17,627 bases of DNA from DSNY01 sp037442465 (GCA_037442465.1 JBBIQI010000055.1:1-17627); one strand, 5' to 3'. Numbered from the stretch's first letter, positions 1-7,480 are shown. Numbers and translations are program-made. The notes: generated by a model from the letters alone, not told the origin.

Positions 1-860
1 GGCATCCCGACCTTCGCGATCGCCAGCGTCGACGCGGCGGCGACCAGCGGCAGCAGCGCGCGATAGACGAGGTCGGCGCGCACCTGCCAGCGCGCGGCGA
101 GCGCGCGCGACTCGGCGAGCGGCATCGCCACGTGCAGCGCGACCAGCGCCAGCAGCAGCGGCTGCATCGTCGCGTAATGCGCGGGCTGGTAGTACGCGCG
201 CGTCCAGCCGAAGAACAGGCCGCCGGCGAGCGTGAAGAAAAAGCTCAGATGGATCAGCGCGCGCCAGCCGCGCACACGCACCAGCAGCAACGCGAACGCC
301 GACGCGGCGAGGTAGTAGCCGTAGACCACCGCCGGCGGCGGCGCGCCGAACGCGAACGCGGGCGCGACAAACGCACCGGCCAGCGCGAGCACCGCGACCG
401 ACAGCGCGTTGGCCTGCATCGCCAACAGACCGGCGGCGAGCGAAACCATCGCCATCGCCGCGAGCGCGTGCATGCTCTCGGCGTAGCCGAACAGCGCATA
501 GGCGCTGTACGCGGTCAGATACAGCGTGGCGAACGCCGAGCCGGCCAGCGCCAGATGCAGCGCACGCTGCGCCGGCGCGCGCAGCGCGAAAGACGCGCCG
601 CCGAGCGCGAATGCGGCGACGAGCCCGCTCGCGAGCTTCGCGGCCGGCGCGACCTGCAGGTTCAACAGCGCATAACGCAGCAGCGCGCCGACGCCGAGGA
701 TCAGCAGTCCGGCACCGACCTTGGCCGGCCAATTGCCATGGGTGAGCCAGCGCCAGAGGCCGTGCGGCTGCGCGCCGCGCGGCGTTTCGTAGGCGAGCAG
801 CGCGGCGAACAGCAGCGCGATCGAAGCGAAGAAGGCCAGCGCGATCATCGTGATGAGCAC
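1..860 (-). CDS. DUF2339-like multi-pass membrane protein, 3' part cut off by the window edge
   Basis: The minus-strand frame is open from about 950 to the left edge and reads as a very hydrophobic protein made of successive membrane helices rich in Ala, Leu and Phe. Near its start is a stretch reading WPAKVGAGLLILGVGALLRY, which resembles the recurrent 'KVG..LL.LG..FLLRYA' segment of DUF2339 (COG5373) predicted membrane proteins. Family function is unknown. The start is uncertain. GTG at 858-860 gives a hydrophobic N-terminus but has no ribosome binding site. ATG at 846-848 is 12 bases further in. TTG at 906-908 has a GGAG nine bases upstream. A stop at 951-953 limits any further extension. 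The C-terminal part lies outside the window. It is divergent from the lipoprotein gene at 1059, so 909-1058 probably holds promoters for both. The family call rests on recall of one motif and general topology. Confidence 0.6.
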   Translation of the reverse strand, partial: MLITMIALAFFASIALLFAALLAYETPRGAQPHGLWRWLTHGNWPAKVGAGLLILGVGALLRYALLNLQVAPAAKLASGLVAAFALGGASFALRAPAQRALHLALAGSAFATLYLTAYSAYALFGYAESMHALAAMAMVSLAAGLLAMQANALSVAVLALAGAFVAPAFAFGAPPPAVVYGYYLAASAFALLLVRVRGWRALIHLSFFFTLAGGLFFGWTRAYYQPAHYATMQPLLLALVALHVAMPLAESRALAARWQVRADLVYRALLPLVAAASTLAIAKVGM

Positions 861-1058
861 CCGCGGGGGGTGTGCGGAGTCCAGTTGCGGCGATTTTTCG
901 CCGCGCAACGCAGCCGACTCCAGCGCGCAGGCGGCCGGTATCGATGCGCGCTACCGCGCGTCGCGCCATGCGTGACGGCGCGTTCGCCGATTGAAGCGCC
1001 GGAATGGCGCGCGCAGCATCCATCGCACGGGCATGTGCCCGGGCCTCAGGAGGAAACG

Positions 1059-1523
1059 ATGAATACGTCAATCGCGTCGACCGCACTGCGCGCAGGCGTT
1101 GCGCTTTTGGCGGCCGCTGTCGCCGGCTGCGTGGTCGTTCCCGTCAATCCCGATGGCAGCGTCTATCAGGGGCCGGTCGCCGCGTATCCCGCGGTGGCGG
1201 TGCCGGCGGCGCCGACGAGTCTGACGCTACCAGTGCGGCTGTATCCGACCAACGAGCTGGCCGCGGCGACCGGCATGGTCAGCGGCACTGTCGTGAACAA
1301 CCTGAACGGCAAGGGCACGTTTACGCTGAACGTCGCCGGCGAAACGATGTCGGGCGAGGCCACGCGCAGCGGTGGCGCGACGAGTCGCCAGGGGATAGCC
1401 AACGCGTACGGCGCACGCGGCAGCTATGCGAACTGCCAGTACACGATGAACACCAACGCGCAGGGCACCGGCCGCTGCACGTTCTCCAACGGCGCGACTT
1501 ACCAGCTGCACATCGGCGGCTAG
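1059..1523 (+). CDS. small outer-membrane or periplasmic lipoprotein, function unknown
   Basis: This is a 154-residue protein with a clear lipoprotein signal peptide: positively charged start, hydrophobic core, and lipobox V-A-G-C with Cys24 as the lipidation site. A perfect AGGAGG (1048-1053) lies five bases before the ATG, which fixes the start. The same frame stays open far upstream, but that is an artefact of the base composition. After the signal there is a Pro/Ala/Val-rich linker (about 35-60). A Gly/Thr/Asn-rich domain follows, with repeated 'G-x-G-T-F/T-x' patterns, two cysteines near the C-terminus (in NCQY and GRCTF) and a final HIGG. It looks like a small beta-rich domain, possibly disulfide-bonded. 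I do not recognise a named family. It is followed at once by a palindrome, so it is probably its own transcription unit and not part of the tct operon. Confidence 0.8.
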   Translation: MNTSIASTALRAGVALLAAAVAGCVVVPVNPDGSVYQGPVAAYPAVAVPAAPTSLTLPVRLYPTNELAAATGMVSGTVVNNLNGKGTFTLNVAGETMSGEATRSGGATSRQGIANAYGARGSYANCQYTMNTNAQGTGRCTFSNGATYQLHIGG

Positions 1524-1525
1524 GG

Positions 1526-1543
1526 GCCGCGCGTACGCGCGGC
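1526..1543. terminator. 18-bp perfect palindrome after the lipoprotein gene, terminator-like
   Basis: GCCGCGCGTACGCGCGGC is its own reverse complement and begins two bases after the lipoprotein stop codon. It could fold as a strong hairpin. No T-tract follows, so it is not a canonical intrinsic terminator; it may act with Rho or protect the 3' end. Confidence 0.45.
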
Positions 1544-1610
1544 GCGCAGCCGCGGGTATGCTTGTCGCCCGGGTCCAACGGCAAACACAACGCTTCCCGA
1601 GGAGACAAGC

Positions 1611-2579
1611 ATGAAACGCCGTGAGTTTTCGCTCGCCGCGCTGAGCGCGGCGGGCGCGCTGCAATTGCCTTTGCTCCGTGCCGCGCACGCACAGTCGCTT
1701 GGCACGCTGAAGATGATGATCCCGGCCAATCCCGGGGGCGGCTGGGATCAGACCGGACGCAATCTGGCCGCGGCGATGCAGGCCGCGAAAGTCGTGCAAT
1801 CGGTGCAGTTCGAGAACAAGGGCGGCGCCGCCGGCACGATCGGGCTTGCGCAGTTTGTCAACGGCGCCAGGGGCGATCCGCACGCGGTGATGATCGGCGG
1901 CATGGTGATGGTCGGCGGCATCATCCTGAACAAGTCGCCGGTCGATCTGTCGATGGTCACGCCGATCGCGCGCCTGACCAGCGAATACGAGGTGATCGTC
2001 GTTCCCGCAAGCTCACCGCACAAGTCGATGGCCGACCTGGTCAGGGCGTTCAAGGCCGATCCCGGCAAGGTCGCGTGGGGCGGGGGCTCGGCCGGCGGCA
2101 CCGACCACATCCTGGTCGGCATGATCGCCCGGGCGGTCGGCGTCGATCCGGCCAAGATCAACTACGTGCCGTTCAAGGGCGGCGGCGAGGCCGTCGCGGC
2201 GATCGTCGGCGGCCACGTCGCGGCCGGCGTCTCGGGGCTCGGCGAATTTGCCGAGCAGATCAAGGCCGGCCGCATGCGCGCGCTGGCGGTGTCTTCACCG
2301 GAGCGGCTCGAGGGTATCCCGACGCTGAAGGAGCAGGGAATCGACGTCGTGCTCGGCAACTGGCGCGGCATCTTCGCGGCGCCGGGGATCGCGGCGACGC
2401 AGCGCGATGCGCTGATCGCGGCGGTCAAGGCCGCCACCGAATCGGCGGCATGGAAGGACACGCTCGCCAGACTCGGTTGGGACGCGTGGTTCCTGGCCGG
2501 CGACGACTTCAAGAAGTTCCTCGACGACGACGTCAAGCGCATCGGCGCGATCATCGGCTCGCTCGGACTGAAGAAGTAG
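1611..2579 (+). CDS. tctC: tripartite tricarboxylate transporter substrate-binding protein (TctC/Bug family)
   Basis: This is a 322-residue periplasmic binding protein that captures an organic acid and delivers it to the TctAB membrane complex. The N-terminus (KRREF followed by a hydrophobic stretch and AHA before Q28) is a signal peptide with a twin-arginine-like pair, so Sec or Tat export are both possible. The mature protein starts with the typical first strand and the 'PANPGGGWDQTGR' loop (about 38-50), the ligand-contacting signature of the TctC branch. Later segments reading NYVPFKGGGEAVAAIVGG and WRGIFAAPG are also typical. Length fits the family. GAGGAG (1599-1604) precedes the ATG. 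A TATGCT at 1557-1562 is a possible -10 element without a good -35. The stop is four bases from tctB. The substrate cannot be read from the sequence; citrate-like tricarboxylates, dicarboxylates and aromatic acids are all known for the family. Confidence 0.93.
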   Translation: MKRREFSLAALSAAGALQLPLLRAAHAQSLGTLKMMIPANPGGGWDQTGRNLAAAMQAAKVVQSVQFENKGGAAGTIGLAQFVNGARGDPHAVMIGGMVMVGGIILNKSPVDLSMVTPIARLTSEYEVIVVPASSPHKSMADLVRAFKADPGKVAWGGGSAGGTDHILVGMIARAVGVDPAKINYVPFKGGGEAVAAIVGGHVAAGVSGLGEFAEQIKAGRMRALAVSSPERLEGIPTLKEQGIDVVLGNWRGIFAAPGIAATQRDALIAAVKAATESAAWKDTLARLGWDAWFLAGDDFKKFLDDDVKRIGAIIGSLGLKK

Positions 2580-2583
2580 CGCG

Positions 2584-3096
2584 ATGCCATCCGCCCGTCG
2601 CGGGGCGCGCGCCGAGCTCGCGCTGTCGCTCGGCGTGCTGGCTCTCGGCATCGCCGCGGCGGTCGTCGCCTGGCGCCTGCCGGAAGCCGGCGGCTACGCG
2701 CGCATCGGCCCGAACTTCGTGCCGAAGCTGGTCGCCGGCGGGCTGATCCTGCTCGGGATCTGGCTGCTCGTCGAGCGCCTTACCGGTGGCTGGCGCGCGC
2801 CGGTGCCCGACGACGCGGCCGAGCGCGGCGAGCACCCGTTCCTGCCGCGCGCTTTCGCGTGGGTCAGCGCAGGGCTGCTCGCGCAGATGGCGCTGATCAA
2901 CACGGCCGGCTTCGTGCTGGCGGCGGGCGTGCTGTTCGTCTGCGTGGCGCGCGGCTTCGGCAGCGCGCGCTGGCTGCGCGATCTCGCGGCCGGCGTCGCG
3001 CTCGGACTCGGGGTGTTCGCGTTTTTCGTGTACTTCCTGAACGTCAACCTGCCGGCCGGCTGGCTCAAGCCGCTGCTCGGCGCCGCCGGCACATGA
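2584..3096 (+). CDS. tctB: tripartite tricarboxylate transporter small membrane subunit TctB
   Basis: This is a 170-residue integral membrane protein with four predicted helices: about residues 10-30, 48-65, 87-105 and 133-153. Between helices 1 and 2 is 'GPNFVPKLVAGGLILLG', the hallmark P-x-F/Y-P segment of TctB proteins. A hydrophilic loop (about 66-85) separates the helix pairs. TctB is the poorly conserved small subunit that pairs with TctA in the cytoplasmic membrane to form the sodium- or proton-driven uptake channel. The gene starts four bases after tctC and its stop overlaps the tctA start (ATGA at 3093-3096), so translational coupling is likely. The identification relies on both the motif and its position between tctC and tctA. 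Confidence 0.9.
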   Translation: MPSARRGARAELALSLGVLALGIAAAVVAWRLPEAGGYARIGPNFVPKLVAGGLILLGIWLLVERLTGGWRAPVPDDAAERGEHPFLPRAFAWVSAGLLAQMALINTAGFVLAAGVLFVCVARGFGSARWLRDLAAGVALGLGVFAFFVYFLNVNLPAGWLKPLLGAAGT

Positions 3097-4613
3097 GCGA
3101 GACCTTCAGCGCGCTGCTCGCGGGTTTCGGTGTCGCACTGGCACCGATCAACCTGCTGTGGGGGCTTGTCGGCGTCACGCTCGGCACCGCAGTCGGCGTA
3201 TTGCCCGGCGTGGGCCCGGCATTGACCGTCGCGATGCTGCTGCCGCTGACGGTCAAGCTCGATCCGACCGGCGCGCTGATCATGTTCGCCGGCATCTACT
3301 ACGGCGCGATGTACGGCGGCTCCACGACCACGATCCTGCTGAACACGCCGGGCGAATCGGCGTCGATCGCTACCGCGCTCGAGGGCAACCGCATGGCCAA
3401 GCGCGGTCGCGCGGGCCCCGCGCTGGCGACTGCGGCGATCGGTTCGTTCGTCGCCGGCTCGATCGCCACGGTGCTGCTGACGCTGCTGGCGCCGCTGGTG
3501 GTGGAGATCGCGCTGAAGTTCGGGCCTGCCGAATACTTCGCGTTGATGGTGTTCGCGTTCGTCACCGTCGCCGCCGTGCTGGGTGCGTCGACCGTGCGCG
3601 GGCTGACGGCGCTTTTCGTCGGGTTGCTGCTCGGGCTGGTCGGCATCGACGAGCAGACCGGCCAGATGCGGTTTGCTTTTGGCGTGCCCGAGCTGCTCGA
3701 CGGCATCGATGTCGTCGTGCTCGCGGTCGGCTTGTTCGCGGTCGGCGAGGCGCTGTACGTGGCCGCCTATCAGAGTCGGGTCCGCGAAGAGATGGAGAAC
3801 ATGTCGGGCTCGCTTTGGATGTCGCGCGCCGACTGGAAGCGCTCGTGGCCGGCGTGGCTGCGTGCGACCGCGATCGGTTTTCCGTTCGGCACGATCCCGG
3901 CCGGCGGCGCCGAGATCCCGACGTTCCTGTCTTACGCGACCGAAAAGAAGCTCAGCAAGCATCCGGAGGAGTTCGGCCAGGGTGCGATCGAAGGCGTGGC
4001 CGGTCCCGAAGCGGCGAACAACGCGGCGGCCACCGGCGTGCTGGTGCCGCTGCTGACACTCGGCATTCCGACCTCGGCGACCGCGGCCATCCTGCTAGCG
4101 GCGTTCCAGAACTACGGCATCCAGCCCGGGCCGCTGCTGTTCGAGACGCAGGGCGCGCTGGTCTGGGGGCTGATCGCCAGTCTGTACGTCGGCAACGTGC
4201 TGTTGCTGGTGCTGAACTTGCCGCTGATCGGGCTGTGGGTCCGAGTTCTGACGATCCCGAAGCCGCTGCTGTACGGCGGCATCCTGGTGTTCGCCACGCT
4301 CGGGGCGTTCAGCCTGCACCAGTCGGTGGTCGATCTGGCCACGTTGTACGTGTTCGGCCTGCTCGGCTTTGTGATGCGCCGCTGGGGCTTTCCGGTCGCA
4401 CCGGCCGTGATCGGGCTGATCCTCGGGCCGCTTGCAGAAGCGCAGTTCCGGCGGGCGCTGGCGATCAGCCAGGGCGATCCGTCCGTCTTCTTCACGCATC
4501 CGATCGCCGCGACGCTGCTGGCGCTGACCGCGGCGCTGGTGCTGGTTCCGTGGCTCGTCAAGGTATGGCGTGAGTGGCGCGAGCGCCGTTTGTCCGCGCC
4601 GACGCACGGTTGA
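3093..4613 (+). CDS. tctA: tripartite tricarboxylate transporter large permease TctA
   Basis: This 506-residue protein has about a dozen hydrophobic segments, the usual TctA size. It carries the conserved first-half motif 'GTAVGVLPGVGP' (31-42) followed by 'YYGAMYGGSTTTILLNTPGE' (69-88). The second-half counterpart contains GFPFGTIPAGGAEIPTFLS, then GPEAANNAAATG and PLLTLGIPTSATAAILL, reflecting the internal duplication of the family. TctA forms the substrate pathway in the cytoplasmic membrane and works with TctB and the periplasmic TctC. The ATG at 3093 overlaps the tctB stop by four bases; the frame is open further upstream but only as antisense-type noise over tctB. No intrinsic terminator is visible between this gene and the following hydrolase gene, so read-through into it is possible. 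Confidence 0.96.
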   Translation: MSETFSALLAGFGVALAPINLLWGLVGVTLGTAVGVLPGVGPALTVAMLLPLTVKLDPTGALIMFAGIYYGAMYGGSTTTILLNTPGESASIATALEGNRMAKRGRAGPALATAAIGSFVAGSIATVLLTLLAPLVVEIALKFGPAEYFALMVFAFVTVAAVLGASTVRGLTALFVGLLLGLVGIDEQTGQMRFAFGVPELLDGIDVVVLAVGLFAVGEALYVAAYQSRVREEMENMSGSLWMSRADWKRSWPAWLRATAIGFPFGTIPAGGAEIPTFLSYATEKKLSKHPEEFGQGAIEGVAGPEAANNAAATGVLVPLLTLGIPTSATAAILLAAFQNYGIQPGPLLFETQGALVWGLIASLYVGNVLLLVLNLPLIGLWVRVLTIPKPLLYGGILVFATLGAFSLHQSVVDLATLYVFGLLGFVMRRWGFPVAPAVIGLILGPLAEAQFRRALAISQGDPSVFFTHPIAATLLALTAALVLVPWLVKVWREWRERRLSAPTHG

Positions 4614-4672
4614 ACCGCTTGGTCGGCGCGCACGGCGCGGATTCTTTGGCTTCGCGCGCAGAAGCCCGCCGC

Positions 4673-4678
4673 TAGAAT
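4673..4678 (+). promoter_or_regulatory. possible -10 element upstream of the alpha/beta hydrolase gene
   Basis: TAGAAT matches the sigma-70 -10 consensus at five of six positions and stands out in this GC-rich stretch, about 50 bases before the hydrolase ATG. No good -35 hexamer lies 16-18 bases upstream; TTGGCT at 4646-4651 is too far (21-base spacer). Weak candidate. Confidence 0.3.
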
Positions 4679-4727
4679 CCGCTCCAACTCATCCGCCAGC
4701 CCGTGGCCGGCGTTGTCGCAGTTCCGC

Positions 4728-5618
4728 ATGAGGCTCATCGCGCGCCTAATCATCGTCACGACGCTCTCCGCAGTCGGCGCGACCGGCTGCGCGTCGCTCG
4801 ACGGCTGGCAGCGCAAGGCGATCTTCCAGCACACCTCCTCGGAACGTTTCGTCGGCATCGCTGCGCCCGCCGGCGTCGAGGCGTACGACCTGCCGCTCGC
4901 CAACGGCGACACGGTGCACGCGTGGTACCTGCGCGCCGACGCCGCGGACGCGCCGACCGTGCTGTTCCTGCACGGCGCGCGCCGCAACCTCAACGGCAGC
5001 GCCGCTCGCATCGAGCACTGGCGGTCGCTCGGTTTCAACGTGCTGGCGATCGACTATCGCGGCTTCGGTCGCTCCACACCGATCCTGCCGAGCGAGGCGA
5101 GCGCGATCGAGGACACGCGGCGCGCGTTCGCGGAACTGAAGCGGCGCGAGCCCGATCCGGCCAAGCGTTTCGTCTACGGCTACAGCCTGGGCGGGGCGCT
5201 GGCGATCGAGCTGGCCGCGCATGAGGACGAGATCGCCGGCGTCGTGATCGAGTCTTCGTTCACCAGCATTCCGGACCTGGTGCGCACGACCAAGTGGGGC
5301 TGGCTGCCGTTCGTCCGCCTGCTGGTGACGCAGGACTTCGATTCGGCCGCGCGCATCGCGCGGGTGAACGAGCCGCTGTTGTTCCTTCACGGCACCGCCG
5401 ACGGCGTGGTGCCGCACGCGATGGCCGATCGCCTGTACGCGGCCGCGGTCGGCGTGTCGGCGGAATACAAGCGCGTCGTCAAGATCGAAGGGGCGAGCCA
5501 TCGCGGCGTCATCGGCGTCGGCGGCGAGCGCTACGACCGCGCGGTGCGCGAATTCGCCGCCCAGGCGAGCCGCGCGGCCGCCGCGACCGTGTCGGCAGCG
5601 GCGGCCGTCGATCGTTGA
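4728..5618 (+). CDS. exported alpha/beta hydrolase (serine hydrolase)
   Basis: Numbering is from the ATG at 4728 (296 residues). The N-terminus is a hydrophobic signal ending A-T-G-C (Cys21), an imperfect lipobox, so the protein is probably exported and may be lipid-anchored. The alpha/beta hydrolase core is complete: LFLHGAR oxyanion-hole strand (about 79-85), DYRGFGRS (about 109-116), nucleophile elbow GYSLGG with Ser153, acid in HGTADGVVPH with Asp225, and catalytic His258 in GASHRGV. The fold resembles the BAAT/YfhR/'FrsA-like' group of small exported hydrolases; the substrate (ester, amide or peptide) is unknown. A TTG at 4713 would add five residues, and neither start has a good ribosome binding site. 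The stop overlaps the next gene's TTG start (TTGA), linking it to the AbrB protein, and the gene follows tctA by about 110 bases. Confidence 0.88.
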   Translation: MRLIARLIIVTTLSAVGATGCASLDGWQRKAIFQHTSSERFVGIAAPAGVEAYDLPLANGDTVHAWYLRADAADAPTVLFLHGARRNLNGSAARIEHWRSLGFNVLAIDYRGFGRSTPILPSEASAIEDTRRAFAELKRREPDPAKRFVYGYSLGGALAIELAAHEDEIAGVVIESSFTSIPDLVRTTKWGWLPFVRLLVTQDFDSAARIARVNEPLLFLHGTADGVVPHAMADRLYAAAVGVSAEYKRVVKIEGASHRGVIGVGGERYDRAVREFAAQASRAAAATVSAAAAVDR

Positions 5619-6667
5619 GCGCGCCGGGTCGCCTGCTCGTTTACGCCAAAACGCTTACGGCGGCGTTGGTTGGCGCGGCGGCCGCAGTATCGCTGCAACT
5701 TCCGCTGCCATGGTTCACGGGGCCGCTCGCCGCGGTGGCCGCGGCGAACATGCTCGGCGCGCATCTGCCGAGCCTGCCGCACGCGCGCGACGGCGGGCAG
5801 TGGATCATCGGCACCGCGCTCGGCCTTTACTTCACGCCGGAAGTCGTGCGTGCGCTGCTGCAACTGGCCCCCTGGGTCGGGCTGACGACGCTCGCGATGC
5901 TCGCGCTCGGCCTCGCCGCCGCGTGGGTGCTGAAGCGAGTCACCGGCGAAAGCGGCACGACCAGCTTTTTCGCGATGGCGATCGGCGGCGCGAGCGAAAT
6001 GGCGGCACAGGCCGAGCGCTACGGCGGGCGCGTCGACCGCGTGGCCGCGGCGCACAGCCTGCGCATCATGCTGGTGGCGCTGATCGTTCCGTTCGCAATG
6101 CAATGGGCGGGGGTGCAGGGGACCGATCCGTACCGGTCGGCGGCGCAGGATTTCGACCCGATCGGCTTCGTCGTGCTCGCGGCCGTCACCGGTGGCGGCG
6201 CCATTGCGCTGACGCGGTTGCACATGCCGAACGTATGGATGATCGGCCCGTTGCTGGTCGCCGGTGCGCTGACGGCAGGCGGCCACACGTTTTCGTCGCT
6301 GCCGCGCGCGGTGGTCGACGGAGGACAGCTTCTGATCGGCGTCGCGCTCGGCGCGCGCTTTTCGCCCGAATTCTTCCGCGCGGCGCCGCGCTATCTGATG
6401 GCGGTCGCGCTGATCACGCTCGGACTGCTGGGCGTTGCGGCGCTTTACGGGTGGTGGCTCGCGGCATACGCCGGGCTGCCGGTCGCCACCGCGATCCTGG
6501 CAACGACGCCGGGCGGCATCGGCGAGATGGCGATCACCGCGAAAGTGCTCGCGCTCGGCGCGCCGATCGTCGCGGCCTTTCACGGCGTGCGCCTGGCCGT
6601 GCTCGTGCTGCTGATCGGCGGCATGTTCCGCGTCGTTCGCCGTGCGCACCGCATGCGCGTGCGCTAG
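5615..6667 (+). CDS. AbrB-family integral membrane protein (putative transporter)
   Basis: This 350-residue membrane protein shows the internal duplication of the AbrB family (PF05145), often misnamed 'ammonia monooxygenase' or 'AbrB regulator'. Repeat 1 has WFTGPLAA (33-40), GQWIIGTALG (61-70), GGASEMA (124-130) and HSLRIMLV (148-155). Repeat 2 has NVWMIGPLLVAG (206-217), GQLLIGVALGARFSPE (237-252), TPGGIGEMAITA (298-309) and HGVRLAVLVLLIGG (323-336). Function is not established; family members are thought to be transporters and often sit near tripartite tricarboxylate transporter genes, as here. I chose TTG at 5615 because it overlaps the hydrolase stop as TTGA and gives the usual family length. 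The longer upstream frame lies over the hydrolase gene. The stop codon TAG lies within the left end of the inverted-repeat element at 6664-6916. Confidence 0.88.
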   Translation: MSAPGRLLVYAKTLTAALVGAAAAVSLQLPLPWFTGPLAAVAAANMLGAHLPSLPHARDGGQWIIGTALGLYFTPEVVRALLQLAPWVGLTTLAMLALGLAAAWVLKRVTGESGTTSFFAMAIGGASEMAAQAERYGGRVDRVAAAHSLRIMLVALIVPFAMQWAGVQGTDPYRSAAQDFDPIGFVVLAAVTGGGAIALTRLHMPNVWMIGPLLVAGALTAGGHTFSSLPRAVVDGGQLLIGVALGARFSPEFFRAAPRYLMAVALITLGLLGVAALYGWWLAAYAGLPVATAILATTPGGIGEMAITAKVLALGAPIVAAFHGVRLAVLVLLIGGMFRVVRRAHRMRVR

Positions 6668-6916
6668 CCCGGATATTTCACGACGGACGCCGGAGTTGGG
6701 TGCGCGGATGCGCGCGACAGGTTGCGCGAGACGGCCGCAGCAAAGGCCCGCCGGCCTTTGCGAGGAGTTGAGCGCAAGATGACCGCGCAGCCGCCGCGCA
6801 AACCTGCGTAGCCCCGACGATCCCAAACAGGATCCCGGCCTACCCGCTGCAGGTGCTGGTGTCGGAGCCGGGCAGTTCACGCATTCGGGGGCGACCTCGT
6901 GAAGTATCCGGGCTAG
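6664..6916. mobile_element. MITE-like element with 20-bp terminal inverted repeats
   Basis: The left end CTAGCCCGGATATTTCACGA (6664-6683) and the reverse complement of the right end (6897-6916) agree at 19 of 20 bases. The outermost CTAG on both sides may instead be a 4-bp target duplication, leaving 16-bp terminal repeats. The 253-bp interior encodes no transposase. It holds a 9-bp-stem hairpin (GCAAAGGCC at 6740-6748 with GGCCTTTGC at 6753-6761) and a GAGGAG (6762-6767) before ATG at 6779, opening a ten-codon frame MTAQPPRKPA that ends at 6811. This looks like an internally deleted insertion sequence that kept its ends and the start of its gene. The parent family was not identified; the CTAG context would suit IS5-type targets and the end sequence could suit IS1380-type, both unverified. 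It lies exactly on the stop codon of the AbrB gene. Confidence 0.7.
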
Positions 6917-6917
6917 A

Positions 6918-6966
6918 GCCGCCCGTGGCCGGGCGGCCTTGCCGGCGCGGCAAGTTCGCCGGCGAA
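6918..6966. terminator. three adjacent perfect hairpins downstream of the AbrB gene and its MITE
   Basis: GCCGCCCG/CGGGCGGC (6918-6925 and 6930-6937), CTTGCCG/CGGCAAG (6938-6944 and 6948-6954) and the palindrome TTCGCCGGCGAA (6955-6966) follow each other with no spacer. No T-tract follows directly. Together they probably end or stabilise the transcript of the upstream operon, which the element at 6664-6916 now separates from its coding end. Confidence 0.45.
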
Positions 6967-7273
6967 CCCCGCCGCAGCGCGCCTGTCGAGCGGCGCCCCA
7001 TCCCATTTGCGCGCGGCGGACCGGCCGCAACCGCCACTGGCTTTTTTGCGGGCCGTGGTGTACGTTGACGGCGCAGTCGATTCTGCGCTGTGGTTTTACT
7101 TCGTAATCAGTGCTCGCCCGGTCCGTCCCACGCGCGGTATGCCGTCTCCGGCGCCGCCGCCAGCCACTCCCCCCTTCGGTTCCGTCCGGCAGTTCCTGTC
7201 GCAGCAATTTCCACATACGACGAGTCGCTTGCGCGCCGCGGGCGCATCCCGCGTTTTTTCGAGTGAGTAAGAC
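6967..7273 (+). promoter_or_regulatory. non-coding leader and promoter region of the cold-shock gene
   Basis: I see no gene in this stretch of about 300 bases. A TTGACG (7065-7070) is a good -35 match, with TGTGGT (7089-7094) 18 bases later as a poor -10. Between them lies a perfect inverted repeat, GCGCAG (7071-7076) and CTGCGC (7083-7088), which could be an operator or a transcript hairpin. If transcription starts near 7100 the gene has a leader of about 170 bases. Long leaders are common in cspA-type genes, where they act as temperature-responsive structures. GAGTGAG lies six bases before the ATG as a weak ribosome binding site. The promoter is a guess; the long gene-free leader is observed. 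Confidence 0.35.
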
Positions 7274-7480
7274 ATGCCGACAGGCACCGTGAAGTGGTTC
7301 AACGAAACCAAGGGCTTCGGGTTCATCAAACCGGACGACGGCGGCGCGGATCTGTTCGCCCACTACAGCGGCATCAAGGCCAAGGGGTTTCGCACGCTGA
7401 AGGAAAACCAGCGCGTCGAGTACCAGGTGCAGCAGGGCCAGAAGGGCCCACAGGCCGTCGAGATCGTGCCGATCGGCTGA
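7274..7480 (+). CDS. cspA: cold-shock domain protein, CspA family
   Basis: This is a complete 68-residue single cold-shock (OB-fold) domain protein. It opens with TGTVKWFNETKGFGFIKPDD, containing the RNP1 motif KGFGFIK (13-19), followed by RNP2 LFAHYS (27-32), and ends with QAVEIVPIG. Such proteins bind single-stranded RNA or DNA, melt secondary structure and act as chaperones or antiterminators in the cytoplasm. The size and motifs match the family exactly. The RNP2 form LFAHYS, with Ala instead of the more usual Val, is seen in betaproteobacterial members. The symbol is given at family level only; which cold-shock paralogue it is cannot be decided. It is monocistronic, with a long leader upstream and a strong terminator downstream. 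Confidence 0.96.
   Translation: MPTGTVKWFNETKGFGFIKPDDGGADLFAHYSGIKAKGFRTLKENQRVEYQVQQGQKGPQAVEIVPIG

Noticed and set aside
132..1058. A long N-terminal extension of the lipoprotein frame
   Set aside because: It is Arg/Gln-rich noise antisense to the DUF2339-like gene; the ribosome binding site and signal peptide place the start at 1059.
2694..3962. A 422-codon minus-strand frame over tctB and tctA
   Set aside because: Antisense shadow of two well-supported membrane protein genes, with low-complexity composition.
6853..7292. Several short frames between the AbrB and cold-shock genes
   Set aside because: They are Pro/Arg-rich, overlap each other, the MITE end and the csp leader, and show no protein signature.
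5531..7363. A 610-codon minus-strand frame over the AbrB gene, the MITE and the start of cspA
   Set aside because: It crosses a real gene, an inserted element and a leader without any recognisable protein pattern.
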